From Streptomyces bambusae (GTDB lineage: Bacteria; Actinomycetota; Actinomycetes; Streptomycetales; Streptomycetaceae): 64,000 nucleotides of DNA. The position numbers were made by a program, and so were the translations under genes. The notes below the pieces were generated by a model. That model ran no database searches, was not told the origin of the DNA, and was given only the letters and a program-made list of their open reading frames with translations. This document shows, piece after piece, positions 41,562-50,067 of this stretch (within the stretch, counting starts at the first letter, position 1; each line of letters starts with the position of its first letter). Where the stretch lies: the NCBI RefSeq assembly GCF_020532645.1, contig NZ_JAJAUZ010000040.1:1-64000 (forward strand), written 5' to 3'.

Positions 41562-42446
41562 TCAGTCGAGGATGAAGCGTTCCAGGTAGGCGGGGTTGGC
41601 GCGGTCGAGCATCGACTGCGACCGGGCGCGGATCTGGCGGTCGCTGTGCTCGCTCTCGGGGAGCATCCAGAAGCGGCCGGCCCGGATGCCGTCGACCACG
41701 TGCGCGGCGACCTCCTCGACCGGGGTGAAGACGACCTCCTGCCCGGCGGCGCGCATGGCCTCCTCGTACTGGCCGAGGGTCCGGTACGGGGTCTTGCGGG
41801 GGCGTTCCTTGGCGTACCGCTCGGGGCGGTTGCGGTGGGACTCCCAGAGGCCGGTGCGGAGCATGTGCGGGCCGGGGAAGAGCACGGAGGCGCCGACGGC
41901 GGCGCCCTCGGCCTTGAGGTGGGCGTACAGGGACTCGGTCATGGTGACCACGGCCGCCTTGGTGACGGCGTACACGGAGGCGGTGGGCAGCGGGGCGATG
42001 CCGCCGTCGCCGGAGGAGGTGTTGACGACGTGGCCGGGCTCGCCGGAGGCGATCATGCGGGGGACGAAGGCCTGGATGCCGTGGAAGACGCCCCAGACGT
42101 TGACGGAGAAGGCCCACTTCCAGTCGTTGGGCTCGTGCTCCCACATGCGGCCTTCGGCGCCGGAGCCGACGCCGGCGTTGTTGCACAGGACGTGGACCGC
42201 GCCGAAGGCGTCGTACGCGGCGTCGGCGAGGGCGGTCACGGACGCGCGGTCGCTGACGTCGACGGTCCGGGCGAGCACCTCGGCTCCGCCTGCGGCCAGC
42301 TCTTCGGCGGCCTTGCGCAGGGCGCCTTCCTCGACGTCGCCGAGGACGACCCGGAGGCCCTCGGAGGCGAAGCGGCGGGCCAGGGCGAGTCCGATGCCGC
42401 TCGCGGCGCCGGTGACGACGGCGGTCTGCCCCGGTTCGAGGCGCAT
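41562..42446 (-). CDS. SDR family oxidoreductase
   Basis: 294-residue classical short-chain dehydrogenase. Cofactor motif VTGAASGIGLALA at the N-terminus and VLGDVEEGAL indicate NAD preference (Asp after strand 2); NNAGVG and YAVTKAAV with catalytic Tyr and Lys follow, and SSGDGG holds the serine region. The C-terminal tail is extended (about 40 residues, AGRFWMLPESEHSDRQIRAR). Its start overlaps the previous stop by one base (TGATG). Second gene of the TetR-linked operon, probably an alcohol-to-ketone step. Confidence 0.92.
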   Translation of the reverse strand: MRLEPGQTAVVTGAASGIGLALARRFASEGLRVVLGDVEEGALRKAAEELAAGGAEVLARTVDVSDRASVTALADAAYDAFGAVHVLCNNAGVGSGAEGRMWEHEPNDWKWAFSVNVWGVFHGIQAFVPRMIASGEPGHVVNTSSGDGGIAPLPTASVYAVTKAAVVTMTESLYAHLKAEGAAVGASVLFPGPHMLRTGLWESHRNRPERYAKERPRKTPYRTLGQYEEAMRAAGQEVVFTPVEEVAAHVVDGIRAGRFWMLPESEHSDRQIRARSQSMLDRANPAYLERFILD

Positions 42447-43243
42447 CACACGCTCCCCTCGGGCGGGCCGTCGTAGGCCTGCCGGGGGTCGTCGTACCGC
42501 TGGTGGAGGTAGGGCAGCAGGGCTTCGGCGCTGACCCGTTCGGCGACCCTGCCCTGCTGGTCGGTGGTCTTCTCGCCGATGGTGATCTCCACCAGGCGGC
42601 GTACGGTGAGGTCGGCGACGGGGTCGTACATGGACTCGCGGAGTACCACGTCGCCGGTGACGCTCTCCAGCCTGCGGACCTTCTCGTTGCGGGTGCAGTG
42701 GACGAGCACCGGGTCGCCGTCGAAGCCCGAACCGTCCACGGCGGGCAGGAACTTGAAGTAGAAGTCGGTCTTCTGCACCGGCTCGGGCAGCGGCAGTTCG
42801 GCGCCGACCGCACCGCGGACCTCGACGAAGGCGATGCCGTGCCGGGCGAGGGCGGCACGGACGACCAGCCCGTCCCGCTCGACGGTGACCTCGCCGAGCT
42901 TCTTGGGCTCGCCGAACACCTCGCGGCCGCCGGTCAGGGCCCGCTCGTGGGTCATCGGCATGACCAGCGGGTACCAGCCCTCGACGTCGCCGTGCCGGGC
43001 GGCCACGGCCACCGAACCGGCGCCGAGCGGGTAGCCGGGCAGGTCGACCTTGCTGATGTTGGCCCGGACCAGGGGGCGCTCGGCGGGCTTGAGGGGCGGC
43101 GGGAGGACGGCCGCCACCACGTCGGGATCGGTCTCCCAGACGGCCACCACGCCGGTGGACCAGATGTCGGGGAGCTTGCTGCTCGTGCGCCGCGCCGCGG
43201 AGATCTCCGCCTCGGTGCGGGCGCCGTACCGTACGCGTGCCAT
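42446..43243 (-). CDS. Acetoacetate decarboxylase family protein
   Basis: 265-residue ADC-superfamily protein. The active-site region REVFGEPKKLGEV contains the lysine pair of true acetoacetate decarboxylases, with the Schiff-base lysine likely in PKK; the N-terminal ARRTSSKLPDIWSTGVVAVW block is a subfamily trait. It may decarboxylate or rearrange a beta-keto acid. First gene of the four-gene operon, ATG start at 43243, divergent from the TetR regulator with a palindrome in between. Confidence 0.9.
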   Translation of the reverse strand: MARVRYGARTEAEISAARRTSSKLPDIWSTGVVAVWETDPDVVAAVLPPPLKPAERPLVRANISKVDLPGYPLGAGSVAVAARHGDVEGWYPLVMPMTHERALTGGREVFGEPKKLGEVTVERDGLVVRAALARHGIAFVEVRGAVGAELPLPEPVQKTDFYFKFLPAVDGSGFDGDPVLVHCTRNEKVRRLESVTGDVVLRESMYDPVADLTVRRLVEITIGEKTTDQQGRVAERVSAEALLPYLHQRYDDPRQAYDGPPEGSV

Positions 43244-43270
43244 GGGTTACCACCCTTCGTCGGGGGCTTC

Positions 43271-43285
43271 TGTAACACAGTTACA
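43271..43285. promoter_or_regulatory. TetR operator candidate (TGTAACACAGTTACA)
   Basis: Perfect 6-3-6 inverted repeat in the 125-base region between the divergent decarboxylase operon and TetR gene, 28 bases from the operon start. It is among the few AT-rich sites nearby and fits a TetR dimer. Probably controls both directions. Confidence 0.65.
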
Positions 43286-43368
43286 CCGACCCCGATGAAG
43301 GGTAAAGAGGGCTGCACACACGGAAACTGACGGACAGGCAGATACGTTCCCCACGGAGCGGAGGGGGC

Positions 43369-44004
43369 ATGGGGCGCAGTGCGCTGACCCGCGAGGAGGT
43401 GCTGGCGGCCGCCGCCGCACTGGTCCGGCAGGACGGTCCGGCGGCGCTGACCATGCGCCGGCTCGCCGCCGAGCTGGGCACCGCGGTCACCTCGATCTAC
43501 TGGCACGTCGGCAACCGCGAGTCGCTGCTCGACGCGCTGGTGGAGCGGACCGTGCAGGAGATGGGTGCGGTCCGGCCGGCCGGGCGGACGCCGGCGGACC
43601 GGGTGGTGTCGGTGGCCCGGATCCTGCGCCGGGAGCTGCGCGAGCGCCCGCACCTGATCGCGCTGGTGCACGAACGCGGGCTGACCGAGCGGATGTTCCT
43701 GCCCGCGCAGCAGGCCCTGGCCCGGGAGGTGCACGCGGCCGGGCTGCGCGGTTCACGGGCGGCCGACGCGGTCCGCGCGATCCAGTTCCAGATCGTCGGC
43801 TTCCTGCTGGTCGAGCGCAACCGGGAGCGCTCCCCCGCCCAGTCCCCCGGCGAGCACGAGCTGTGGGACCCGGCCGCCGCCCCCGGCGATCCGGACCTGG
43901 CCGAGGCGCTGTCCCGGCCGCCGGACCCGGACCGGCTCTTCCTGCTCTCCGTACGGGCCCTGGCGGGCGCCCTGCTGGCGGACGGCGGCGAGCGGCCGGC
44001 CTGA
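43369..44004 (+). CDS. TetR/AcrR family regulator
   Basis: 211-residue repressor. The N-terminal helix-turn-helix (residues about 5-50) reads TREEVLAAAAALVRQDGPAALTMRRLAAELGTAVTSIYWHVGNRESLLDALVE, a textbook TetR domain. The C-terminal ligand domain (about 75-200) is all-helical and resembles the TetR_C_11 or TetR/AcrR steroid-type group but is not assigned. Encoded divergently from the ADC-SDR-amidohydrolase operon, and presumably represses it and itself through the palindrome at 43271-43285. ATG start with GGAGGGGG upstream. Confidence 0.92.
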   Translation: MGRSALTREEVLAAAAALVRQDGPAALTMRRLAAELGTAVTSIYWHVGNRESLLDALVERTVQEMGAVRPAGRTPADRVVSVARILRRELRERPHLIALVHERGLTERMFLPAQQALAREVHAAGLRGSRAADAVRAIQFQIVGFLLVERNRERSPAQSPGEHELWDPAAAPGDPDLAEALSRPPDPDRLFLLSVRALAGALLADGGERPA

Positions 44005-44250
44005 CGTGCCGCTCCGGCGTACGGGAAAGACAAATGAGTTGGCAGCGGCCCGGACGTGTGGTCGAATCGGAGCAACGGGGGCGGCTCCCCGGCGTGCATC
44101 CTTCTCACCTTCTCCGAAAAGCTTCGCGCGCCCTCTCTCCGCCCCCGTTTCGCACGACTTCCGCGCGCCGTGCGCGCCCCTCCGCACCCGTCTGCGGACC
44201 GGCGCCCCGCGCCCGCCGTCCCATCGCCGCCTCCCGGGGAGAATCCGCTC

Positions 44251-46941
44251 TTGCACGCTGCCGACTCCGTCCTGCTGCGCCGCATCCAGACCGTGTACGT
44301 CGACCACGGGCCGGCTCCGGCCGGCGGGCCGGGACCGGCACTGCGCAGGCTGGAGGCGGAACTCCTCGGCCGCGGCTGCCTGGTCTCCCCGGAGCTGCAC
44401 GCCGCGCTGGCCGGCCTCCCGCCGGAGCCGCTGGCGGCCGCGCACGCCCGGCTGGCCGGCCTGGTGGACGAGCTGTTCGGCGCGCACCGCACGCACCGCC
44501 CGCTGTTCCGCGGGTTCCCGCGCGTCGCGCCGCGCGACCCGGACGCGCTGTACGTCGACCGCGTCTTCGCGCACCTGCTCCAGCGGCCGCAGCAGCCGTG
44601 CGTGCTGTGCGGCGAGGCCAAGACCGTGCGGGCCGTGTCGCCGTGCGCGCACCTGGTGTGCCGGGCGTGCTGGGCCGAGCACGAGTACGACGGCTGCCCG
44701 ATCTGCCACCGCCGGATCGACGTCGCCGAACCGTTCCTGCGCGCGGTCCGCGCGGTCGGCGCGGCCCCGCCGGCCGGCCAGGGCCCGCTGCGGCTGCTGC
44801 GGCTGGGCACCGACCGGGCCGCCGACGCCACCGTGCTGGTCGCCACGCTGCTGGCCCGGCGCACCCCGTTGTCCCCGCAGGACCGCGACGACCTGCTGAC
44901 GCTGCTGCCGCTGTCCCCCGCGGGCCGCGCAGTGCTGCCCGCCGAGATCCCCGTGCGCGAGACCAAGGCGCTGGTCGTCGCCACCCTGCTGGCCGACGTC
45001 CCCGAGGGGGCCGGGGCCGCGGTCCGGGCGCTGCCCGCCGAGCGGCTGACCACCGCCGGCGACGTCCTGCGGGTGCTCGCCGTGCTGTCCGGCGGGGACC
45101 CGGGGCTGCACCCGCTGCCCCGCTTCGGCACGCTGCCGCGGCGGCTGCGCCGCGAGCTGCTCGGCGTCCTGGACGGCCTGCCCGTGCCGTTCCTCGTCGA
45201 GGACCTGCTGCGCCACCCCACCGGGTGGAAGCGGGCCGCGGAGACCCTGCACCCCTTCGAGGGCCACTCCCGCCACCCCCGGGCCGCGCTCGCGTTCGCC
45301 GTGCTGCGCGGCACCCCGGTCGACACCGGTTCGGCGCTCGGCGCGGCCCTGCTGGCGACGGCCGCCGCCCACCCGGACGCGGTACGGGTGGACGCGGGCG
45401 CGGGCCGGATCCGGCCCGCCACCTGGGCCGGCCGGCTGGAACGGGCGCTGGCCGAAGGGGATCCGGGCACCGCGGCGGAGATCGCCGCGCAGCGGCCCGG
45501 CGAACTGGTGCGCCGGCTCGACCACCTGCTGCGGGTCGCGGCGGCCGGGTCCGGTCCCGGCGGGCTCCCGGACCCGCTGGCGAAGGCCCTGCACCACGGG
45601 CTGCCCAAGGTGGGGCCCGGCCCGCTGCTGTCCGCGCTCGGCGCCCTGCGGGTGCGGACGGAGGACCGCACCGGGCGGCGGCGGGTGTTCTTCCCCGCCG
45701 GCGAGGTCACCCGCGCGCTGACCGCGCCGGAGACCCGGCCGCCGCTGCCGGCCGCACTCGTCGCGCAGGCGGTGGCGCTGCTGGAGGACGAGGTGCTGCG
45801 GCGGTTCACGGCGGCGGGCGGGCCGTCCGCCGCAAACGGCCCGTCCGCCGCAGACGTCCCGGCCCCGCAGGCAGCCCCGTACGACCTCGCCGTCCTGGAC
45901 TCCGGGCTGGCCGACCTGACCGTCCCCTTCACCGAGCGGTCCACGTCCAAGGCGCTGGTCGCGGTCCCCCGCGGAAGCCGGCAGCCGGTGCCCGCGGGCG
46001 AGGTGCTCCGGCTGTTCCTGCACTGGACCGAACCCACGGGCATGCGCACCGACCTGGACCTGTCGGTGGCCTTCTTCGGCCCCGAGTGGGAGTACCTCGG
46101 GCTGTGCGACTACACCACCCTGGAGTTCGGCGGGGGCGCGGCGCTGCACTCCGGCGACCTGACCTCGGCCCCGGCGCCCGACGGCGCCACCGAGTACGTG
46201 GACCTGCTCCCGGAGCGGCTGGCCGGGCAGGGCGTCCGGTACGCCGTACCGCTCGTCTTCAGCTTCAACAACGTGTCGTTCGAGGAGCTGACGGACGCGT
46301 TCGCCGGGTTCATGGCGCTGCCCGCCGACGTGCCGCGCACCGCCCGGTACGACCCGCGGACCGTCCGCCAGCGCTTCGACCTGGCGGGCGATTCGAAGGT
46401 CTCGCTGCCGATGGTGGTGGACCTGGCGGAGCGGAAGTCGCTGTGGACCGACGTCCACCTGCCGCCGGCGGACGGGTTCCAGAGCGTCGCCGCACTGGGC
46501 CCGCGGCTGGGCGAGGTGGCCCGGGACGTGTACGAGCAGTTCGGCTCGGGGGCCCGGGTGACGCTGTGGGACCTGACGGTGTGGCGGGCGGCCGCCCGTA
46601 CCGGGGAGGTGGCGGTGGTCCGCCGCGCCCCGCTGCCGGGCCTGCTCGAAGAGGTGTGGACGCACCGCCGGCGGCCGGCCGAGTCCGCCGCCGCGTTCGC
46701 CCGCCGGATCGCCGCACTGGAGGACCCGGACGCACGCACGCCCGTCCACGGCACGGGCGGTGCGGACGCGGCGGCCGCCCGACTGGCCGCCGGCCGCCGG
46801 GCGTTCCTCGCCTCGGTGCACGCCGTCCCGGCTCCCGAGCGGGCGTCGGGCACGGTCTACCGGCTCTTCCCCGGGCCGGCCGCGCACGGCCCCGGCTTCC
46901 GGCAGGTCACCGCGGGCGACCTGGTGGCCGAGTTGGGGTGA
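44251..46941 (+). CDS. RING-finger protein with TerD-like C-terminal domain (MXAN_6230/SCO0854-like)
   Basis: 896-residue cytoplasmic protein. An intact C3HC4 RING finger lies at residues 117-152: Cys117, Cys120, Cys132, His134, Cys137, Cys140, Cys149, Cys152. A long helical middle part (about 160-540, rich in paired Leu/Arg, repeat-like) leads to a TerD-like beta domain (about 545-785) with RTDLDLSVAFFGPEWEYLG and LHSGDLTSAP. I recall a bacterial RING family named after MXAN_6230 and SCO0854. Role unknown; RING suggests protein or adaptor interactions, TerD suggests stress signalling with calcium. I choose the TTG at 44251 (GGGGAG nine bases upstream); frame is open to 44056. Confidence 0.8.
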   Translation: MHAADSVLLRRIQTVYVDHGPAPAGGPGPALRRLEAELLGRGCLVSPELHAALAGLPPEPLAAAHARLAGLVDELFGAHRTHRPLFRGFPRVAPRDPDALYVDRVFAHLLQRPQQPCVLCGEAKTVRAVSPCAHLVCRACWAEHEYDGCPICHRRIDVAEPFLRAVRAVGAAPPAGQGPLRLLRLGTDRAADATVLVATLLARRTPLSPQDRDDLLTLLPLSPAGRAVLPAEIPVRETKALVVATLLADVPEGAGAAVRALPAERLTTAGDVLRVLAVLSGGDPGLHPLPRFGTLPRRLRRELLGVLDGLPVPFLVEDLLRHPTGWKRAAETLHPFEGHSRHPRAALAFAVLRGTPVDTGSALGAALLATAAAHPDAVRVDAGAGRIRPATWAGRLERALAEGDPGTAAEIAAQRPGELVRRLDHLLRVAAAGSGPGGLPDPLAKALHHGLPKVGPGPLLSALGALRVRTEDRTGRRRVFFPAGEVTRALTAPETRPPLPAALVAQAVALLEDEVLRRFTAAGGPSAANGPSAADVPAPQAAPYDLAVLDSGLADLTVPFTERSTSKALVAVPRGSRQPVPAGEVLRLFLHWTEPTGMRTDLDLSVAFFGPEWEYLGLCDYTTLEFGGGAALHSGDLTSAPAPDGATEYVDLLPERLAGQGVRYAVPLVFSFNNVSFEELTDAFAGFMALPADVPRTARYDPRTVRQRFDLAGDSKVSLPMVVDLAERKSLWTDVHLPPADGFQSVAALGPRLGEVARDVYEQFGSGARVTLWDLTVWRAAARTGEVAVVRRAPLPGLLEEVWTHRRRPAESAAAFARRIAALEDPDARTPVHGTGGADAAAARLAAGRRAFLASVHAVPAPERASGTVYRLFPGPAAHGPGFRQVTAGDLVAELG

Positions 46942-47038
46942 CCGGCTCCGGCCGCGGGCGTCACGGGGGGCGTGCGCGGCCGGAATCCGACCCCGCGGGG
47001 GACGGCGCTGTCGGTGCGGGCCCGTATCCTCTGTGACC

Positions 47039-48016
47039 ATGCTCGACGACCGTACGACCGCAGAGACGACATGGCCGGCCGCGTACCCGCAGGGGTACGC
47101 GGTCGTCGACGTGGAGACCACTGGGCTCGCGCGCGACGACCGGATAGTCTCCGCGGCCGTCTACCGGCTCGACGCGCAGGGCAACGTGGAGGACCACTGG
47201 TACACCCTGGTCAACCCGCAGCGGGACCCGGGCCCGGTCTGGATCCACGGTCTGACCTCCGACGTGCTCGACGGGGCGCCGCTGTTCAAGGACGTCGCCG
47301 AGGAGTTCGCGGAGCGCCTCGCGGACCGGGTGCTCGTCGCCCACAACGCCATGTTCGACTGGCAGATGATCGCCCGGGAGTACGCGCGGGCGGCCACGGC
47401 CGCTCCGGTCCGTCAGCGGCTGTGCACCATCGCCCTGTCGAAGGAGCTGCGGCTGCCGCTGCCCAACCACAAGCTGGAGTCGCTCGCCGCGCACTTCGGG
47501 GTGGTGCAGCAGCGCGCGCACCACGCCCTCGACGACGCCCGGGTGCTCGCCGAGGCCTTCCGGCCGTCGCTGCACGCCGCGGCCCGCGACGGGGTGCGGC
47601 TGCCGCTGCTGGAGTGCCGGCCGCTGACCGAGTGGTCCGACACCCCGGCCGTACCGCGCATCGGGTACCAGGCCTCGTACCGCGGCGGCGGGGGCAGCTG
47701 GCGCCCGTCGCGCAAGCGCCCGCCGTGCCCGTACCCCAACCCCGGCCGGTACGAGGACGGCGAGCCGCTGCGGCAGGGCATGCGGATCGCCTTCTCGGGT
47801 GACACCTCGGTGGACCGGGAGCTGCTGGAGGACCGTGCGGTCGAGGCGGGGCTGCACGTGGCGACGAGTGTGTCGCGGCTCACCAGCCTGCTGGTGACCA
47901 ACGATCCGGACTCCGCCACCTCGAAGACGGTGAAGGCGAAGGCGTTCGGCACGCCGGTCGTCGACGAGGCCGCGTTCACCCAGCTGCTGCGGGACGTGGC
48001 TGCGGCAGACGGGTGA
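47039..48016 (+). CDS. DEDDh 3'-5' exonuclease with C-terminal BRCT domain
   Basis: 325-residue DnaQ-like exonuclease. Exo I is VVDVETTGLA (Asp24, Glu26), Exo II AHNAMFDWQMI, Exo III HHALDDARVLAEAF with the catalytic His. A Gly/Ser/Arg/Pro-rich linker (about 220-245) precedes a BRCT domain (about 250-320: GMRIAFSGDTSVDRELLEDR ... LLVTNDPDSATSKTVKAKA). Likely a DNA repair or proofreading accessory nuclease, annotated as DNA polymerase III epsilon-like in related genomes. ATG at 47039 with no ribosome-binding site; TATCCT lies 8 bases upstream. Confidence 0.93.
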   Translation: MLDDRTTAETTWPAAYPQGYAVVDVETTGLARDDRIVSAAVYRLDAQGNVEDHWYTLVNPQRDPGPVWIHGLTSDVLDGAPLFKDVAEEFAERLADRVLVAHNAMFDWQMIAREYARAATAAPVRQRLCTIALSKELRLPLPNHKLESLAAHFGVVQQRAHHALDDARVLAEAFRPSLHAAARDGVRLPLLECRPLTEWSDTPAVPRIGYQASYRGGGGSWRPSRKRPPCPYPNPGRYEDGEPLRQGMRIAFSGDTSVDRELLEDRAVEAGLHVATSVSRLTSLLVTNDPDSATSKTVKAKAFGTPVVDEAAFTQLLRDVAAADG

Positions 48017-48079
48017 CCGTCGGGCGACGCGCCGCCGCCCGTCCGCCCGTCGGCGTCCCGCGGTCCCACCCTGTGGCGC

Positions 48080-48313
48080 ATGGCACGTTGTGAGGTCTGC
48101 GGAAACGACTACGGCATGTCCTTCGAGGTGCACGCGCAGGGCGCGGTGCACGTCTTCGACTGCTTCTCGTGCGCCATCCACCGCATGGCGCCCATCTGCG
48201 AGCACTGCCGGGTCCAGATCATCGGACAGGGCGTCGAGGTGGAGGGCCAGTGGTTCTGCGGCGGGCACTGCGCCCGCGCTGAGGGGAAGGTGGGCATCGT
48301 CGACCACGTCTGA
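48080..48313 (+). CDS. Zinc-ribbon-like small protein
   Basis: 77-residue protein with four pairs of cysteines or Cys/His: CEVCGNDY (4,7), CFSCAIH, CEHCRVQI and CGGHCARAEG. The spacing predicts two zinc-binding knuckles; some databases call similar proteins prokaryotic metallothionein-like. Function unknown. The neighbours (exonuclease upstream, SURF1 downstream) give no clue. No clear ribosome-binding site precedes the ATG. Confidence 0.82.
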   Translation: MARCEVCGNDYGMSFEVHAQGAVHVFDCFSCAIHRMAPICEHCRVQIIGQGVEVEGQWFCGGHCARAEGKVGIVDHV

Positions 48314-48332
48314 CCCCTCTTCCGGTACGTCG

Positions 48333-48400
48333 GGGCCCCGGCGCGGCCGTCCCTCCCCCGCCACCCTTCGGGCGGGTGGGGGACCCCCGCGCCGGGGCCC
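48333..48400 (+). terminator. Large compound hairpin terminator
   Basis: Outer 14-base stem (48333-48346 with 48387-48400) enclosing a second G/C-rich stem-loop, directly after the zinc-ribbon gene and before the SURF1 gene. Confidence 0.65.
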
Positions 48401-48427
48401 GTGCCGTGCCCGGGTACCGTCAAAGGC

Positions 48428-49243
48428 GTGTACCGCTTTGTGCTGACCCGGCAGTGGGTGTCCCTCACCCTCTTCGCCCTCGTCCTCATCCCCGTGATGA
48501 TCAAGCTGGGCTTCTGGCAGTTCCACCGCCACGAGCACCGGGTCGCGCAGAACGAGCTGATCGCGGCGAACCTGCGGGCGAAGCCGGTGCCGGTGACCAC
48601 GCTCACCTCACCGGGCCACGAGGTGCCGCGCGCCGACTGGTGGCGGCCCGTCACGGCCACCGGCCGCTTCGACACCGCGCACGAGGTCGTGGTGCGCATG
48701 CGGACCTCCGCGGACGACAGCGTCGGCTTCCACGTGCTGACCCCGCTGGTGATGGCCGACGGCCGGGCGGTGCTGGTGAACCGCGGCTGGGTGGCCGGCG
48801 GCGGCGACGCCCGCGCCCACCCCCCGGTGCCGGCGGCGCCGAAGGGCGAGGTGACGGTCACCGGCCGGCTCAAGGCGGACGAGACCAGCGCGGGCAGCGG
48901 CATCAAGGACCGCCGGGGGCTGCCCGACCGCCAGGTCATGCTGATCAACAGCGAACAGCAGGCGGCCGCACTGAAGCGGCCGGTGCTGGGCGGCTACCTG
49001 GAGCTGACCGCTCCGGAGCCGGCCGGCGGCAGCCCCGAGCCGGTCCCCGAGCCGGACCACGACTCGATCGGCGCGCACATGGCGTACGCCGTCCAGTGGT
49101 GGCTGTTCGCGGCCGCGGTCCCGGTGGGCTGGCTGGTCCTGGTGCGGCGCGAGAAGCGCGACCGGGAGGAGGCCGCGCAGACCGCGGCCGCCGGCGGCGG
49201 GGATCCGGCGGGAGACACCGAGCCGGAGCCCGCCACCGCGTAG
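48428..49243 (+). CDS. SURF1 family cytochrome oxidase biogenesis protein
   Basis: 271-residue membrane protein with an N-terminal helix (SLTLFALVLIPVMIKLGFWQ) and a C-terminal helix (AVQWWLFAAAVPVGWLVLV), framing a periplasmic-side domain with the WRPVTATGRFD and LVNRGWV blocks typical of SURF1. It is required for haem insertion into cytochrome c oxidase. A helical Glu/Ala tail follows. The GTG at 48428 gives VYRFVLTRQW; TACCGT ends 7 bases before it, so the message may be leaderless. An SDR gene starts 10 bases after the stop. Confidence 0.92.
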   Translation: MYRFVLTRQWVSLTLFALVLIPVMIKLGFWQFHRHEHRVAQNELIAANLRAKPVPVTTLTSPGHEVPRADWWRPVTATGRFDTAHEVVVRMRTSADDSVGFHVLTPLVMADGRAVLVNRGWVAGGGDARAHPPVPAAPKGEVTVTGRLKADETSAGSGIKDRRGLPDRQVMLINSEQQAAALKRPVLGGYLELTAPEPAGGSPEPVPEPDHDSIGAHMAYAVQWWLFAAAVPVGWLVLVRREKRDREEAAQTAAAGGGDPAGDTEPEPATA

Positions 49244-49253
49244 CGTGTGACGC

Positions 49254-50009
49254 ATGGATCTTGGACTGAAGGACCGCGTCTACGTCGTCACCGGAGCCAG
49301 CCGCGGGCTGGGTTACGCCGCCGCCCGCGAACTGGCCGCGGACGGTGCGAAGGTCGTCGTCAGCGGGCGGGACGGGGAGCGGGCCGCGGCGGCCGCGGCC
49401 GGACTGGGCCCGGGTGCCGTCGGGGTGGCCGCCGACAACGGCGACCCGCAGTCGGCGCACCGGCTGATCGCCTCCGCCCGGGAGCACTTCGGCCGTTTCG
49501 ACGGCATCCTCATCAGCGTCGGCGGACCGGCGCCCGGCTTCGCCGCGGACAACACGGACGCCCAGTGGGAGTCCGCGTTCGAGACGGTCTTCCTGGGCGC
49601 GGTACGGCTGGCCCGGGCGGCGGCGGCCGAGCTGGGCCCGGGCGGGGTGATCGGGTTCGTGCTGTCCGCCTCGGTGCACGAGCCGATCCCCGGGCTGACC
49701 ATCTCCAACGGACTGCGGCCCGGGCTCGCCGGGTTCGCGAAGTCGCTCGCGGACGAGCTGGGCCCGCAGGGCGTCCGGGTGCTGGGCCTGCTGCCCTCGC
49801 GGATCGACACCGACCGGGTGCGGGAGCTGGACGCGCTGTCCGGCGACGCGGAGGCGGCCCGTGCGGCCAACGAGGCCCGGATCCCGCTGCGCCGCTACGG
49901 CACCCCCGAGGAGTTCGGCCGTACCGCCGCGTTCCTGCTGTCGCCGGCGGCCTCGTACCTGACGGGTGTGATGCTTCCGGTGGACGGTGGCGCCCGGCAC
50001 GGATTCTGA
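49254..50009 (+). CDS. SDR family oxidoreductase
   Basis: 251-residue short-chain dehydrogenase with VTGASRGLGYAAARELAADG at the N-terminus, ISVGGPA in place of NNAG, and a final LTGVMLPVDGGARHGF. The usual YxxxK is not present in canonical form; the corresponding region reads GLTISNGLRPGLAGFAKSL, so Tyr is replaced and only Asn/Lys neighbours remain, suggesting an atypical or non-classical active site. Substrate unknown. It is 10 bases downstream of SURF1 and convergent with the Asp23 operon. Confidence 0.85.
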   Translation: MDLGLKDRVYVVTGASRGLGYAAARELAADGAKVVVSGRDGERAAAAAAGLGPGAVGVAADNGDPQSAHRLIASAREHFGRFDGILISVGGPAPGFAADNTDAQWESAFETVFLGAVRLARAAAAELGPGGVIGFVLSASVHEPIPGLTISNGLRPGLAGFAKSLADELGPQGVRVLGLLPSRIDTDRVRELDALSGDAEAARAANEARIPLRRYGTPEEFGRTAAFLLSPAASYLTGVMLPVDGGARHGF

Positions 50010-50039
50010 CCCGCAGGCCACGGCCACAGCCGGCGCCGT

Positions 50040-50067
50040 GCCCGCCGCGTCAGGTCACGCGGCGGGC
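50040..50067. terminator. Hairpin at the end of the Asp23 operon
   Basis: Eleven-base perfect stem (50040-50050 with 50057-50067) and 6-base loop that overlaps the last codons of amaP and sits between convergent genes. Confidence 0.45.

Noticed and set aside
40249..42858. Long minus-strand frame that would fuse an arginine-rich segment to amidohydrolase B
   Set aside because: The extension lies over the first amidohydrolase, SDR and ADC genes in another frame; the true gene begins at the GTG overlap at 40248.
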